Part shown: piece after piece, positions 35,930 through 43,057 of the stretch
Layout of the letters: every line of letters begins with the position of its first letter
Position numbering within the stretch: the stretch's first letter is position 1
Assembly (NCBI RefSeq): GCF_007753265.1
Contig: NZ_CP036349.1
Location: forward strand, 1,149,363 to 1,213,362
Reading direction: 5' to 3'
DNA length: 64,000 nt
From: Botrimarina mediterranea
GTDB taxonomy: Bacteria > Planctomycetota > Planctomycetia > Pirellulales > Lacipirellulaceae
Program-made: the position numbers and the translations under genes
The notes under the pieces: model-generated
What the model was told of the DNA's origin: nothing
Databases searched by the model: none
What the model saw: the letters and a program-made list of their open reading frames with translations, nothing else

Positions 35930-36832
35930 ATGCTGCAGAAGTTCGACGAGCGTAACCGCGACCTCAAGATTTGGATCAACGGCAAGCTCTCGCATCGGGA
36001 CGAGGCCGGTGTCAGCCCGTTCGACTCGGTCGTGCAGGGGGGCGACGCGGTGTGGGAGGGGCTGCGGCTCTACGACGGGCGCATCTTCAAGTTGACCGAG
36101 CACCTGCGGCGGCTACGGCACTCGGCGATGGCGTTGGCGTTTGCTGAGATCCCGACCGAAGAAGCGATCACCGACGCGATCCGCCAGACGCTCGCCGCCA
36201 ACGGGATGCGTGACGGTGTGCACCTCCGTTTGACGCTGACGCGCGGCGTGAAGATCACCAGCGGCATGGACCCGCGGCTTAACCAGTCGGGCCCGACGTT
36301 GATCGTCCTGGCGGAGTTCAAGCGGCCCGTCTACGACAAGACGGGGCTGCGGCTGGCGACGACTTCCTACCGCCGCGCGTCGCCGGACGTGCTTGATCCG
36401 AAGATCCACCACAACAACCTGCTCAACTCGATCCTCGCCAAGATCGAGGCCACGCGCGCGGGCGCTGACGACGCGGTGATGCTTGATGGGCGCGGCTTCA
36501 TCGCCGAGACGAACGCAACGCACCTGTTCCTTGTCATCGACGGCGTCGTTACGACGCCGCGGACCGTTGCGTGTCCCGAGGGGATCACCCGTCAGACCGT
36601 GCTCGACCTTTGTAAAGCCAACGACATTCAGCACGAGGTGCGTGACGTTTCACTTCCCGAGGCGTATCGCGCCGAGGAGTGCTTTTGCACGGGCACAATG
36701 GGAGAGATCGCGCCAGTCGTGGAGATCGACGGCCGCACGATCGGCGCCGAATCGCAGCGGCCGATGACGGCGAAGCTCAATGATTTGTTCGCCGCGCTGA
36801 CCGCGACCGAAGGCACGCGCGTCGTCGATTGA
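35930..36832 (+). CDS. ilvE: Class IV aminotransferase, branched-chain type
   Basis: 300 residues from ATG 35930. The layout is that of fold-type IV aminotransferases: DSVVQGGDAVWEGLRLYDG (substrate loop), HLRRLRHSAMAL, the PLP-lysine region (DPKIHHNNLLNSILAKIEA; K158 is the likely Schiff-base Lys), ETNATHLFLV (phosphate-binding N/T loop), PEGITRQTVL and EECFCTGTMGEIAPVVEIDG. It catalyses transfer between branched-chain amino acids and 2-oxoglutarate, or a D-amino-acid variant; the two groups are hard to separate without alignment, so the symbol is tentative. The upstream sulfotransferase-like gene is a recurring neighbour. Confidence 0.85.
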   Translation: MLQKFDERNRDLKIWINGKLSHRDEAGVSPFDSVVQGGDAVWEGLRLYDGRIFKLTEHLRRLRHSAMALAFAEIPTEEAITDAIRQTLAANGMRDGVHLRLTLTRGVKITSGMDPRLNQSGPTLIVLAEFKRPVYDKTGLRLATTSYRRASPDVLDPKIHHNNLLNSILAKIEATRAGADDAVMLDGRGFIAETNATHLFLVIDGVVTTPRTVACPEGITRQTVLDLCKANDIQHEVRDVSLPEAYRAEECFCTGTMGEIAPVVEIDGRTIGAESQRPMTAKLNDLFAALTATEGTRVVD

Positions 36833-36853
36833 GATGCCGTCGCCAGAGAAAAA

Positions 36854-36941
36854 TTAACCACAGAGCCACGGAGGACACAGAGCGACGCATAGAGAAACCC
36901 CTCTGTGCCTTCCTCTGTATTCTTCGTGGCTCTGTGGTTAA
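36854..36941. repeat. TTAACCACAGAG palindrome family, copy 1
   Basis: TTAACCACAGAGCCACGGAG on the left and CTTCGTGGCTCTGTGGTTAA on the right, between convergent aminotransferase and CheX genes. Related, but carrying an inserted second repeat: 46815-47017 and 48747-48881. Confidence 0.9.
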
Positions 36942-36956
36942 CTGACTTGGGGCGGA

Positions 36957-37433
36957 TTAGACGCTAGCTAGTTCCGGCGCGGGCTCGAAGCCTACTTCTA
37001 GCCGCATCGGGCCGAAGTCGGTCTTGAACGGCACCACGAGCGGCGGCGTCGAGGAGGGGAAGCGGATTTCGTGGCCTTCGCCGATGATCACGTTCGGCAG
37101 ACTCACCGAGAGGTCGAACTGCTCGAGGTCGGTCTTTGCCTGGCCGGCGATGACGTTCGCCAACTCGCCAACGGCGTCGACGACGTCGTCGTTGATCTCG
37201 GTCATCTCTTCCATCAGCATCGCCGACGCGGCCTTCAGCGCCACCTCGGTCGAGAGGTTGATCACGACCATGCCGTGGGCCTTGCCCGAGAGGCCGATGA
37301 GGCCGCTGATCGGGAACATCCGTTGCTTGGGGTCGCCGAGCGTCAGGTCGCCGCGATGGCAGTCCGCCGCCAGCATTGTGGCGAACGTGTTGGTGACCGC
37401 CTTGAGGAACGGGTTGATGTGTTCGACTCGCAT
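36957..37433 (-). CDS. cheX: CheX-family chemotaxis phosphatase
   Basis: 158 residues from ATG with 5' end 37433 (MRVEHINPFLKAVTNTFATM). The motif HINPFLKAVTNTF then GMVVINLSTEVALKAASAML, with EMTEINDDVVDAVGELANVIAGQAK carrying the E-x-x-N pair (E and N of the CheX/CheC active site) that dephosphorylates CheY-P. The end is LEVGFEPAPELAS. The reading from 37535 adds an unlikely leader. The fold fits CheX fully. No che operon is next to it; CheX acts on CheY elsewhere. It is convergent with the aminotransferase. Confidence 0.88.
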   Translation of the reverse strand: MRVEHINPFLKAVTNTFATMLAADCHRGDLTLGDPKQRMFPISGLIGLSGKAHGMVVINLSTEVALKAASAMLMEEMTEINDDVVDAVGELANVIAGQAKTDLEQFDLSVSLPNVIIGEGHEIRFPSSTPPLVVPFKTDFGPMRLEVGFEPAPELASV

Positions 37434-37602
37434 CGTGACGCGCCTTGATCGAGGTGGCCAGGGGATTCCGAGAGGCGCAAAGACCTCTCGCCTCTCAGGG
37501 CAAACGTAGGTCGTCGGGCCCAGCGCATCGCCCAACCGCGTAGAGATGTTCGGATTTGGCGGGTATCCGCCCGGCTCACGGCCGCCCTACACGCAATCGC
37601 CG

Positions 37603-38127
37603 CTACAACCCTTCCAACCGGCAAAAGCCGACCTGCCCGTCGCACTCATCGACCTCAATAACCAGCCGCGCCGGTGTTGGTTCGCCGCGTTGGGCGAGGG
37701 CTGCGAGCAATTGCTCGCCGATCCAGCGGGCGAGCAGTTCGGCCGTCGTGTTCGCAAGCGGCAGCAGCACGCAGTCGGAATGCGGAAAGACCCAGCGGCG
37801 GTCACGGAACGTGACGACCATTTCGGCGCCGCCGAGCGGTCCGGTGGTCTCTTCGACGCGGATCAGCGGGTGCTCGGTCGGCAGCAGCATCCGGTGGTCG
37901 AGCCCGCGCGTAATCGCTGCGAGCGAGTCGCGCGTCGCGATGAAGTCGAGCACGTACGAGTTCTCGTCGAGCGGCCCCTCGGCCTCGACGGCGACGCGGT
38001 AGTTGTGACCATGCAGCGGTTCGCAAACATCGCCGGCATAAGTGATGAAGTGCGCCGCGCAGAAGGTGAACTCGGCCTTGTCGAGGCGGATGGCGTACGA
38101 GGGTGTCGGCTCTCGGCTATCGGACAT
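37603..38127 (-). CDS. queD: 6-pyruvoyltetrahydropterin / 6-carboxytetrahydropterin synthase-like protein
   Basis: 174 residues from ATG 5' end 38127. The zinc site has His 27 (CAAHF), and HGHNY (PLHGHNYRVAVEAEG, with H53/H55-type pair). FIATRDSL plus LDHRMLLPTEHP carry the Asp/His of the catalytic triad, and DECDGQVGFCR ends with the conserved Glu region. QueD makes 6-carboxytetrahydropterin for queuosine. About 30 residues are inserted after HP (LIRVEETTGPLGGAEMVVTFRDRRWV), longer than E. coli QueD; an analogous insert occurs in some archaeal and planctomycete homologues. Queuosine versus other pterin role is not settled. The next gene follows with a 3-bp gap. Confidence 0.85.
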   Translation of the reverse strand: MSDSREPTPSYAIRLDKAEFTFCAAHFITYAGDVCEPLHGHNYRVAVEAEGPLDENSYVLDFIATRDSLAAITRGLDHRMLLPTEHPLIRVEETTGPLGGAEMVVTFRDRRWVFPHSDCVLLPLANTTAELLARWIGEQLLAALAQRGEPTPARLVIEVDECDGQVGFCRLEGL

Positions 38128-38130
38128 CGC

Positions 38131-39075
38131 TCAAACCCCTTCGCGCACAACGTGCGTCGAATGAGCCGCGGCGTCCCCGACCGCGGTCGCGCCGCCAACA
38201 AACTCCGCCAACAGCCGCAACGCCTCTTCAGGCGCGTCCTCCGGCACCCAATGCCCCACGTCCTCTAGCCGAAACGCCTCGGCCTCTGGCCAGTAGCGCT
38301 GAAACCGTTCGAGGCACGCCGGCGTGAAGCACCAGTCTTGCATCCCCCACACCAGCCGGATCGGCAGCCTTGCGAGTTGCGGCAGCCGCTCGTCGATGGA
38401 CTTCAGCGTCCGCCACGTTGGGTGGTCGGGCGTCCGTGGGATGTCGGCGACGAACTCGTACACTGCGCGGCGGTTGGCCCAGTTGTTGTACGGCGCGAGG
38501 TAACCGGCCTCGGCGATTGCGTCGAGCTTCCGCCGCGCCATCGTCATCCGCAGCGCCGTGAGCGAGAACAGGTTGCCCCCTTGCAGCGCGAGCTTGCCCA
38601 AGAGCGGCGTCTTGCAAACGTTGATCCGCGCAGGGATCGAGTCGGGCGGCCACGCGCCGGTGTTGTAAAGCAGCACCCGATCGAGCCGCTCCTGCCGGTC
38701 GAGCATCGCGCCTAGGCCAATCGCGCCGCCCCAGTCCTGTGCGACAAGCGTGACCTGACGCAGGTCGAGTTCGTCAACGAGCCGACCCAAGTGCCGGATG
38801 CGATCGGCGAGTCGGTAGCCGACGTGAGGCTTATCGCTGAGACCGCAGCCCAGATGGTCGATCGCCACGCAGCGGCGCGTCGGGCTCAGCGCCGTGATCA
38901 AACGCCGCCAATGGAACGACCACGTCGGGTTGCCGTGGACAAAGAGCAGCGTTTCGCCACTGCGCGGCCCCTCGTCAACGTAGTGCAGCTGACCGTCGGG
39001 TAGATTCATCCAGTGAGAAGAGAACGGGTATTCACTCCGCCACTTGGCGTCGTTGGTCTTGGAGCTAGCGGGCAT
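38131..39075 (-). CDS. Alpha/beta hydrolase, haloalkane-dehalogenase-like (OleB-like)
   Basis: 314 residues from ATG 5' end 39075 (MPASSKTND). FVHGNPTWSFHW is the HLD oxyanion region (N and W). The nucleophile elbow is QDWGG at 113-117, with D114 (nucleophile) and W115. LEDVGHWVPED provides the catalytic His. Aromatic residues in the cap (YNNWANRRAVYEF, DIPRTP) match haloalkane dehalogenases or OleB beta-lactone decarboxylases. OleB sits in an olefin-biosynthesis cluster (OleA, C, D), but those genes are absent here. Its start is 3 bp from queD's stop on the same strand, so both may share an operon. Confidence 0.85.
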   Translation of the reverse strand: MPASSKTNDAKWRSEYPFSSHWMNLPDGQLHYVDEGPRSGETLLFVHGNPTWSFHWRRLITALSPTRRCVAIDHLGCGLSDKPHVGYRLADRIRHLGRLVDELDLRQVTLVAQDWGGAIGLGAMLDRQERLDRVLLYNTGAWPPDSIPARINVCKTPLLGKLALQGGNLFSLTALRMTMARRKLDAIAEAGYLAPYNNWANRRAVYEFVADIPRTPDHPTWRTLKSIDERLPQLARLPIRLVWGMQDWCFTPACLERFQRYWPEAEAFRLEDVGHWVPEDAPEEALRLLAEFVGGATAVGDAAAHSTHVVREGV

Positions 39076-39190
39076 CGGCAGGTGGTCGGTTGCGTAGTGA
39101 GACGGCGTCGCCCCTAAGCTTCCACCATCCCCCCATCCCCCACCATCCCCAACAGGGCCCTTCCGTAAGTTTCCCGATCTCAGCCCTTCG

Positions 39191-39231
39191 CCAAAAAAGA
39201 AAGCCGCGGCGGGTAATCCCGCCACGGCTTC
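39191..39231 (-). terminator. Intrinsic terminator on the minus strand with no gene upstream
   Basis: Read on the minus strand, the stem AAGCCGTGGCGGG / CCCGCCGCGGCTT with loop ATTA is followed by a T-run (CTTTTTT). It ends transcription arriving from higher coordinates, 116 bases before the hydrolase start. No convincing minus-strand gene lies upstream (see 39233-39690). Confidence 0.85.
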
Positions 39232-39232
39232 C

Positions 39233-39690
39233 TTAGAACAAACTTTCGACCGATTGCGTCGGAGTGGAGTCACTCGAAGACAGGCGCGTACCGGACAGCG
39301 CTGCGCGCTGCCATGGATCGGCTCGGGCCAATCGATTTTTTAGGTCCTCCCGGCGGAATGTTGGTCGAAAGCTTGAGCGGTAAATCAGCGTCGTGTTGGG
39401 CGTTGTCGCCGCAGGCGCCGTAGGTTGTTCGCAGGTAGGTATCGGAAAGGACGCCGCCTGTCGTTACGTCGAATTGGGCCTTTTGTTCACCCCGTTCGGC
39501 GACACATCCAGGGGACGGAGCCTACAGCCTAAGCATAGCCCGCGGAAGGGCGTGTTGGGACCCAAAACGGCCGTCTGGCGGCCCGATGGGCAGGGACCGA
39601 CCGGGGGCGAAGTTCGGCGTTGGCCTCGGCCCGGCGATCTGCTAAACGCGGCAGCAGACTACCGCTCCTGTCACGCCTCTTGGAGGCCAC
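39233..39690 (-). other. Candidate untranslated or small transcript ending at the terminator
   Basis: About 460 bases between the terminator at 39191 and the plus-strand small-protein gene at 39694. On the minus strand a 32-residue reading (TTG at 39331, stop at 39233) ends two bases before the terminator stem, and a longer unstarted frame extends upstream. No ATG, and a GGGAGG lies 14 bases before the TTG, too far. I could not match tmRNA, RNase P, SRP or 6S motifs. A small RNA or a short protein are both possible. Confidence 0.35.
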
Positions 39691-39693
39691 GCG

Positions 39694-40068
39694 ATGTCGA
39701 AACCATCAGCCAGCCGCAGGGCCGTCGTCAGAGGCCTCCTGGCGGCCTCTGTCGCGATCCTAGGGATACCCCAGGCATTTGCCCAGACGTTCGATAAACG
39801 CGAGCCTACGCTGCGTGAGAGGCTCACGCTGGGCCTCCGTGCCCGCCGGCCCGCGGAGCTGGCGTACATCGACGCCGTCATCGATACGGTCAACCGCGGT
39901 GAACTCCCAGAGAAGATCGTCAACCGGATGTTCTTCTGGGCCCGCAGCCACGCCCCATCGGGGGATCAGAGCAAGCGGCCGATCATCTACTTCCAAGCCG
40001 GTCTGGATCGGGTCGCCGCCAAGATGCGTATCAAGATCGAGGCCGACCCCGATTCCGGGACAACCTGA
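39694..40068 (+). CDS. Small exported protein of unknown function
   Basis: 124 residues from ATG 39694. The signal peptide is MSKPSASRRAVVRGLLAASV, then AILGIPQAFAQ, with RR early but no complete Tat motif. The mature part is helical and basic (LRERLTLGLRARRPAELAYI, PEKIVNRMFFWARSHAP, KRPIIYFQAGLDRVAAKM). No catalytic motif is visible. A reading beginning at 39393 in another frame overlaps but is not protein-like, so I reject it. Function unknown. The gap to 40202 holds no gene. Confidence 0.75.
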   Translation: MSKPSASRRAVVRGLLAASVAILGIPQAFAQTFDKREPTLRERLTLGLRARRPAELAYIDAVIDTVNRGELPEKIVNRMFFWARSHAPSGDQSKRPIIYFQAGLDRVAAKMRIKIEADPDSGTT

Positions 40069-40201
40069 GCCATACCCGCCGAATATGGGCGCGCGGACGC
40101 CCCCGGTAGGAGGGCGGCGGCTGGCGTGTTAAGCTACTTGGCTCGGCGTCGTGTGACGCTCTCAGGTAGTCCCTTCCCGGTCCGTCCGTCAGAGGCCGTT
40201 C

Positions 40202-40507
40202 ATGGCTCGTAAAGTCGTCAGCCGTCAGAATCTCCGCGCCGAAGCCGAAGCCGCCGAGGCGATGGAAGCCGCCGCTCCCAAGAAGAAAGTGGCGAAGACG
40301 GCCAAGAAGAAGACCACCCGCTCCAAGGCTGCGGCCGAGGTGCGTCTAAAGGCCTTCTGGGGCGTCTTCAACCAGTCGCTCAAGCGGGTCGCCCTCTACG
40401 ACTACAGCCAGAAGAAAGAGGCCGAGAAGAAGGCCGAAGAGCTGACCGCCAAGGGCAAGAGCCCCCACTTTGTGCAGCCGGTCAAAGAGATCATCAAGGA
40501 CGCCTGA
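40202..40507 (+). CDS. Small Lys/Ala-rich protein, two-part
   Basis: 101 residues from ATG 40202. The first 45 residues are Lys/Ala-rich (APKKKVAKTAKKKTTRSKAA), like histone H1 tails or other disordered nucleic-acid-binding regions. The rest (LKAFWGVFNQSLKRVALYDY, then KAEELTAKGKSPHFVQPVKEI) is a compact alpha/beta unit that could be a domain. This suggests RNA or DNA binding by charge (inference). It lies alone upstream of the palindrome at 40516. Confidence 0.7.
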   Translation: MARKVVSRQNLRAEAEAAEAMEAAAPKKKVAKTAKKKTTRSKAAAEVRLKAFWGVFNQSLKRVALYDYSQKKEAEKKAEELTAKGKSPHFVQPVKEIIKDA

Positions 40508-40515
40508 ACCGGAAC

Positions 40516-40575
40516 GAAAGACCAATGCCGCGGAGCGGTAGCTCTCAATTGGTCATTGGGGCTTGGTCTTTGGAC
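40516..40575. repeat. CCCCAATGACCAAGC palindrome family, copy 3 (degenerate)
   Basis: CGAAAGACCAATG at the left pairs with CATTGGGGCTTGGTCTTTGG. Smaller than the copies at 16775 and 28003. It lies 50 bases before the TetR operator region. Confidence 0.75.
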
Positions 40576-40626
40576 ATTTTCCCCGCCGGCACATTGCTGC
40601 ATCTTGCGCTTTCGGCCTGGACTCGT

Positions 40627-40660
40627 TTGACGAAGCGTCATAAACTTGACGCAGAGTCAA
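40627..40660 (+). promoter_or_regulatory. Candidate TetR operator upstream of tetR
   Basis: TGACGAAGCGTCA at 40628-40640 is an inverted repeat, followed by TAAA. A second palindrome TTGAC-GCAGA-GTCAA is at 40646-40660, only six bases before the ATG at 40667. The first is almost identical to the site at 41493-41505 (TTGACGCATCGTCATAAA), upstream of the efflux operon. Shared TGACGnnnCGTCATAA upstream of both suggests a TetR operator with autoregulation. Confidence 0.65.
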
Positions 40661-40666
40661 AAAACG

Positions 40667-41434
40667 ATGACCATCCCCTTTCCAACGCCGACCCAGCTCG
40701 ACGACGCGCCCCGCCCGGGCGAGTCGCGCAAGCAGCGTGAGATCCGGCTCCGCGAGGCCCAGATCCTGGCGGTCGCCCGCGATCAGATCCTCGAAGGGGG
40801 CTACCTGGGACTCAACATGGACCGCATCGCGGCCCAGATCGAGTACTCCAAGGGGACGATCTACCAGCACTTCCGTAATAAGGAAGAGATCCTGCTGGCC
40901 TTGGTGAACGACGCCCTCGACACCCGCCAGCGGATGTTCAAGGTGGCGGCGGCGATCCAAGCGCCCGACCGGGTGCGGCTCGCGACCCTCGGCGCCGCTG
41001 CCGAGGCCTTCGTCGAGCATTTCCCCTACCACTTCAAGGTGGAGCAGATCGTCCGCGCCGCGTCGATCTGGGAGAAGACCTCGCCCGAGCGCCGCGAGCT
41101 GATGCAGAGCTGCGAGAAGCTCTGCATGTCGACCGTCGTCGAGGTAGTCCATCACGGTGTCGCCACCGGAGACCTCTCCCTCCCCGAGGGGGTACGGCCC
41201 GAGGAAATTGTCTTCGGCCTCTGGTCGATTTACCTTGGCTCTCAGATCATCACCCATAGCAGCGACACGCTGGGCGAGATCGGCATCGACAACCCGATCC
41301 GCTCGCTCCGCACCAACCAGCACCGGATGCTCGACGGCTACGGCTGGCGGCCGTTGTCGAGCGACTACGATTACTCGGCCCACATGGACCGCGTCAAAGC
41401 CGAGATGTTCCGGCACGACCAATTCGCGACCTAA
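40667..41434 (+). CDS. TetR-family transcriptional regulator
   Basis: 255 residues from ATG 40667; the TTG at 40646 lies inside the operator palindrome. The N-terminal HTH (LAVARDQILEGGYLGLNMDRIAAQI then YSKGTIYQHFRNKEEILLALV) is the TetR DNA-binding domain. The C-terminal ligand pocket is all-helical and cannot be predicted in detail. It is immediately followed by a membrane-fusion protein and RND permease gene, a classic TetR-controlled efflux arrangement. It would release its operators when an exported compound binds. Confidence 0.9.
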   Translation: MTIPFPTPTQLDDAPRPGESRKQREIRLREAQILAVARDQILEGGYLGLNMDRIAAQIEYSKGTIYQHFRNKEEILLALVNDALDTRQRMFKVAAAIQAPDRVRLATLGAAAEAFVEHFPYHFKVEQIVRAASIWEKTSPERRELMQSCEKLCMSTVVEVVHHGVATGDLSLPEGVRPEEIVFGLWSIYLGSQIITHSSDTLGEIGIDNPIRSLRTNQHRMLDGYGWRPLSSDYDYSAHMDRVKAEMFRHDQFAT

Positions 41435-41491
41435 CTAGCCCGCGCCGTAGGCCGCTCGGACAACTCCTGCGGCTTTTTGTCGGCCTATCAG

Positions 41492-41505
41492 TTGACGCAT
41501 CGTCA
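41492..41505 (+). promoter_or_regulatory. Candidate TetR operator upstream of efflux operon
   Basis: TGACGCATCGTCA is a perfect 13-bp palindrome (41493-41505) followed by TAAA and the ATG at 41510. It duplicates the pattern at 40628-40640 with differences only in the three central bases. Confidence 0.7.
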
Positions 41506-41509
41506 TAAA

Positions 41510-42901
41510 ATGACCAATCGTTGGATAGCGACGGGTATTGGCGTTCTTGTGGTGGTCATTGCGGCCGGCGCCGCGACCTTGGCGACACGGAACGATCGGG
41601 CCGCGGCGAGCGAGTCGCCGTCGCCATCGGTGACGCCGGTAGGCGCCATGAGGGCGGAACTGGTGGACTCGTACCTCCGCGAGCGCGTCTACACCGGCAC
41701 GCTCGTCGCCAAGCGGCGGAGCACGTTGTCGTTCGAGCGCGCCGGCAAGGTCGTTGAGCTTGTCGTCGATGAAGGGGACGCTGTCGCCAAAGGCCAACTC
41801 CTGGCGCGGCTCGACACGCGGCGGCTCGACGCCCGGCGGGCGAAGGCCGAGGCCGACCTCGCCCAGGCGAGCGCAGTGCTGAGTGAGCTCAAGGCAGGGC
41901 CGCGGCCGCAGACGATCGCCGCCGCTCGCGCCGAGGTCGAGAACCTCGCCGCGCAACGCGACGTGGCGGAGAAGACGATGAAGCGTCGCGAGCAACTGGT
42001 CGCCAGCAGCGCGGTGAGCCGCGAAGAGTACGAACTGGCGATGTACGACTACCGCGCCGCCGCAGCGCGCACCGAGGTCGCGCAGAAGAACCTCGACGAG
42101 CTCGAGGCCGGCACGCGGCGAGAACGCGTCGACGCGCAAGAGGCGCAGGTCGCGGCGCTCGAGGCGAGCCTGGCCGACATCCTGCATGAACTCGACGACT
42201 CGGTGTTGCTAGCGCCGTACGACGGCTGCATCGCCCGGCGAAAAATCGACGAAGGGACCGTCATCGCCGCTGGGGCGCCGGTGGTTGAACTGATCGAAAC
42301 CGGCGCGCTGGAGGCTTGGGTCGGCGTGCCGCCCGCTTCGGCGAGGAGTTTTGCAGTCGGCGACAACACGAGCCTCCGCATCGATGGCCGCGACTACGCC
42401 GCCGTTGTGCAATCGGTCCGTCCCGAGCTCGACGCGCAGACACGGACGCAGAACGTCGTGTTGCGGATTGATGACGCAGCGGGCCCGACGTCAGGAGGAC
42501 TTGTCGCGGGCGAAGTCGTGCGGCTGGGCGTCGCCGAGCCGGTGGCGATGAGCGGCTACTGGGTTCCCACCCAAGCGCTGAGCCCCGACCGCCGCGGTCT
42601 CTGGTCGGTGCTCGTAGTGGAGGACGGTAAAGCGGCGCAACGCGCGGTCGAGGTGATCGAGAACGCGGGCGATCGCTCGTTCGTCCGCGGCGCGCTACAA
42701 CCCGGTGAAGCGGTGATCGTCGAAGGGGCGCATCGTGTCGTCGCGGGGCAACGCGTTGCGGCGGAAATGAATGGAGTGAAGTCGGCTAAGCGTTCGGTTG
42801 AGCAAAGCAGTGCGAGCGAAAAGTCCCCCTCCCTTTCAGGGAGGCCCTTCCTTGGGTACGCGGGGGGAGGTTCTGCGGCGTCGATCGCCTTGCCGCATTG
42901 A
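41510..42901 (+). CDS. RND efflux membrane-fusion (periplasmic adaptor) protein
   Basis: 463 residues from ATG 41510; a TTG at 41477 upstream is in the operator region. It has an N-terminal membrane anchor (IATGIGVLVVVIAAGAATLA), then barrel-sandwich hybrid (GTLVAKRRSTLSFERAGKVVELVVDEGDAV and LAPYDGCIARRKIDEGTVIAAG) around a coiled-coil hairpin of about 150 residues (LDARRAKAEADLAQASAVL). This is the HlyD/AcrA layout. It links an RND pump to an outer-membrane duct. The final 26 or so residues (KSPSLSGRPFLGYAGGG) come from the palindrome at 42824-43007, so the authentic C-terminus may have ended earlier. The pump gene follows 157 bases later. Confidence 0.9.
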   Translation: MTNRWIATGIGVLVVVIAAGAATLATRNDRAAASESPSPSVTPVGAMRAELVDSYLRERVYTGTLVAKRRSTLSFERAGKVVELVVDEGDAVAKGQLLARLDTRRLDARRAKAEADLAQASAVLSELKAGPRPQTIAAARAEVENLAAQRDVAEKTMKRREQLVASSAVSREEYELAMYDYRAAAARTEVAQKNLDELEAGTRRERVDAQEAQVAALEASLADILHELDDSVLLAPYDGCIARRKIDEGTVIAAGAPVVELIETGALEAWVGVPPASARSFAVGDNTSLRIDGRDYAAVVQSVRPELDAQTRTQNVVLRIDDAAGPTSGGLVAGEVVRLGVAEPVAMSGYWVPTQALSPDRRGLWSVLVVEDGKAAQRAVEVIENAGDRSFVRGALQPGEAVIVEGAHRVVAGQRVAAEMNGVKSAKRSVEQSSASEKSPSLSGRPFLGYAGGGSAASIALPH

Positions 42902-43007
42902 GTACCGAGGAAGGCATTTCGCAGCGGTACTCAATGAGTCTTGCAGCTTGAGACGTCTCACCCTCCCCCGCGTACCCAAGGAAGGGCCTCCCTGAAAGCG
43001 AGGGGGA
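42824..43007. repeat. Foldback repeat overlapping the MFP 3' end
   Basis: TCCCCCTCCCTTTCAGGGAG pairs with CTCCCTGAAAGCGAGGGGGA. In the loop, CATTGAGTACC and GGTACTCAATG form an inner palindrome. The layout is similar to the inside of the MITE at 14619-14882 (AGGGAGGCC..GGGGGGAGG). It overlaps the last codons and stop of the MFP gene. Confidence 0.85.
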
Positions 43008-43057
43008 ACAAACTGCTCCTAACGGACTATCGGTCTATCCCCTACCAGCCACTCCCC

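Noticed and set aside
39233-39690. tmRNA, RNase P RNA or SRP RNA
   Set aside because: I could not find the tag reading, universal P4 sequence, or SRP loop on either strand.
39393-39797. 134-residue plus-strand reading ahead of the small exported protein
   Set aside because: Overlaps the signal-peptide gene at 39694 in another frame, starts without ribosome site and has no protein-like pattern.
42941-43057. Longer start for the RND permease
   Set aside because: This segment is repeat sequence; the ATG at 43058 gives a canonical RND N-terminus.
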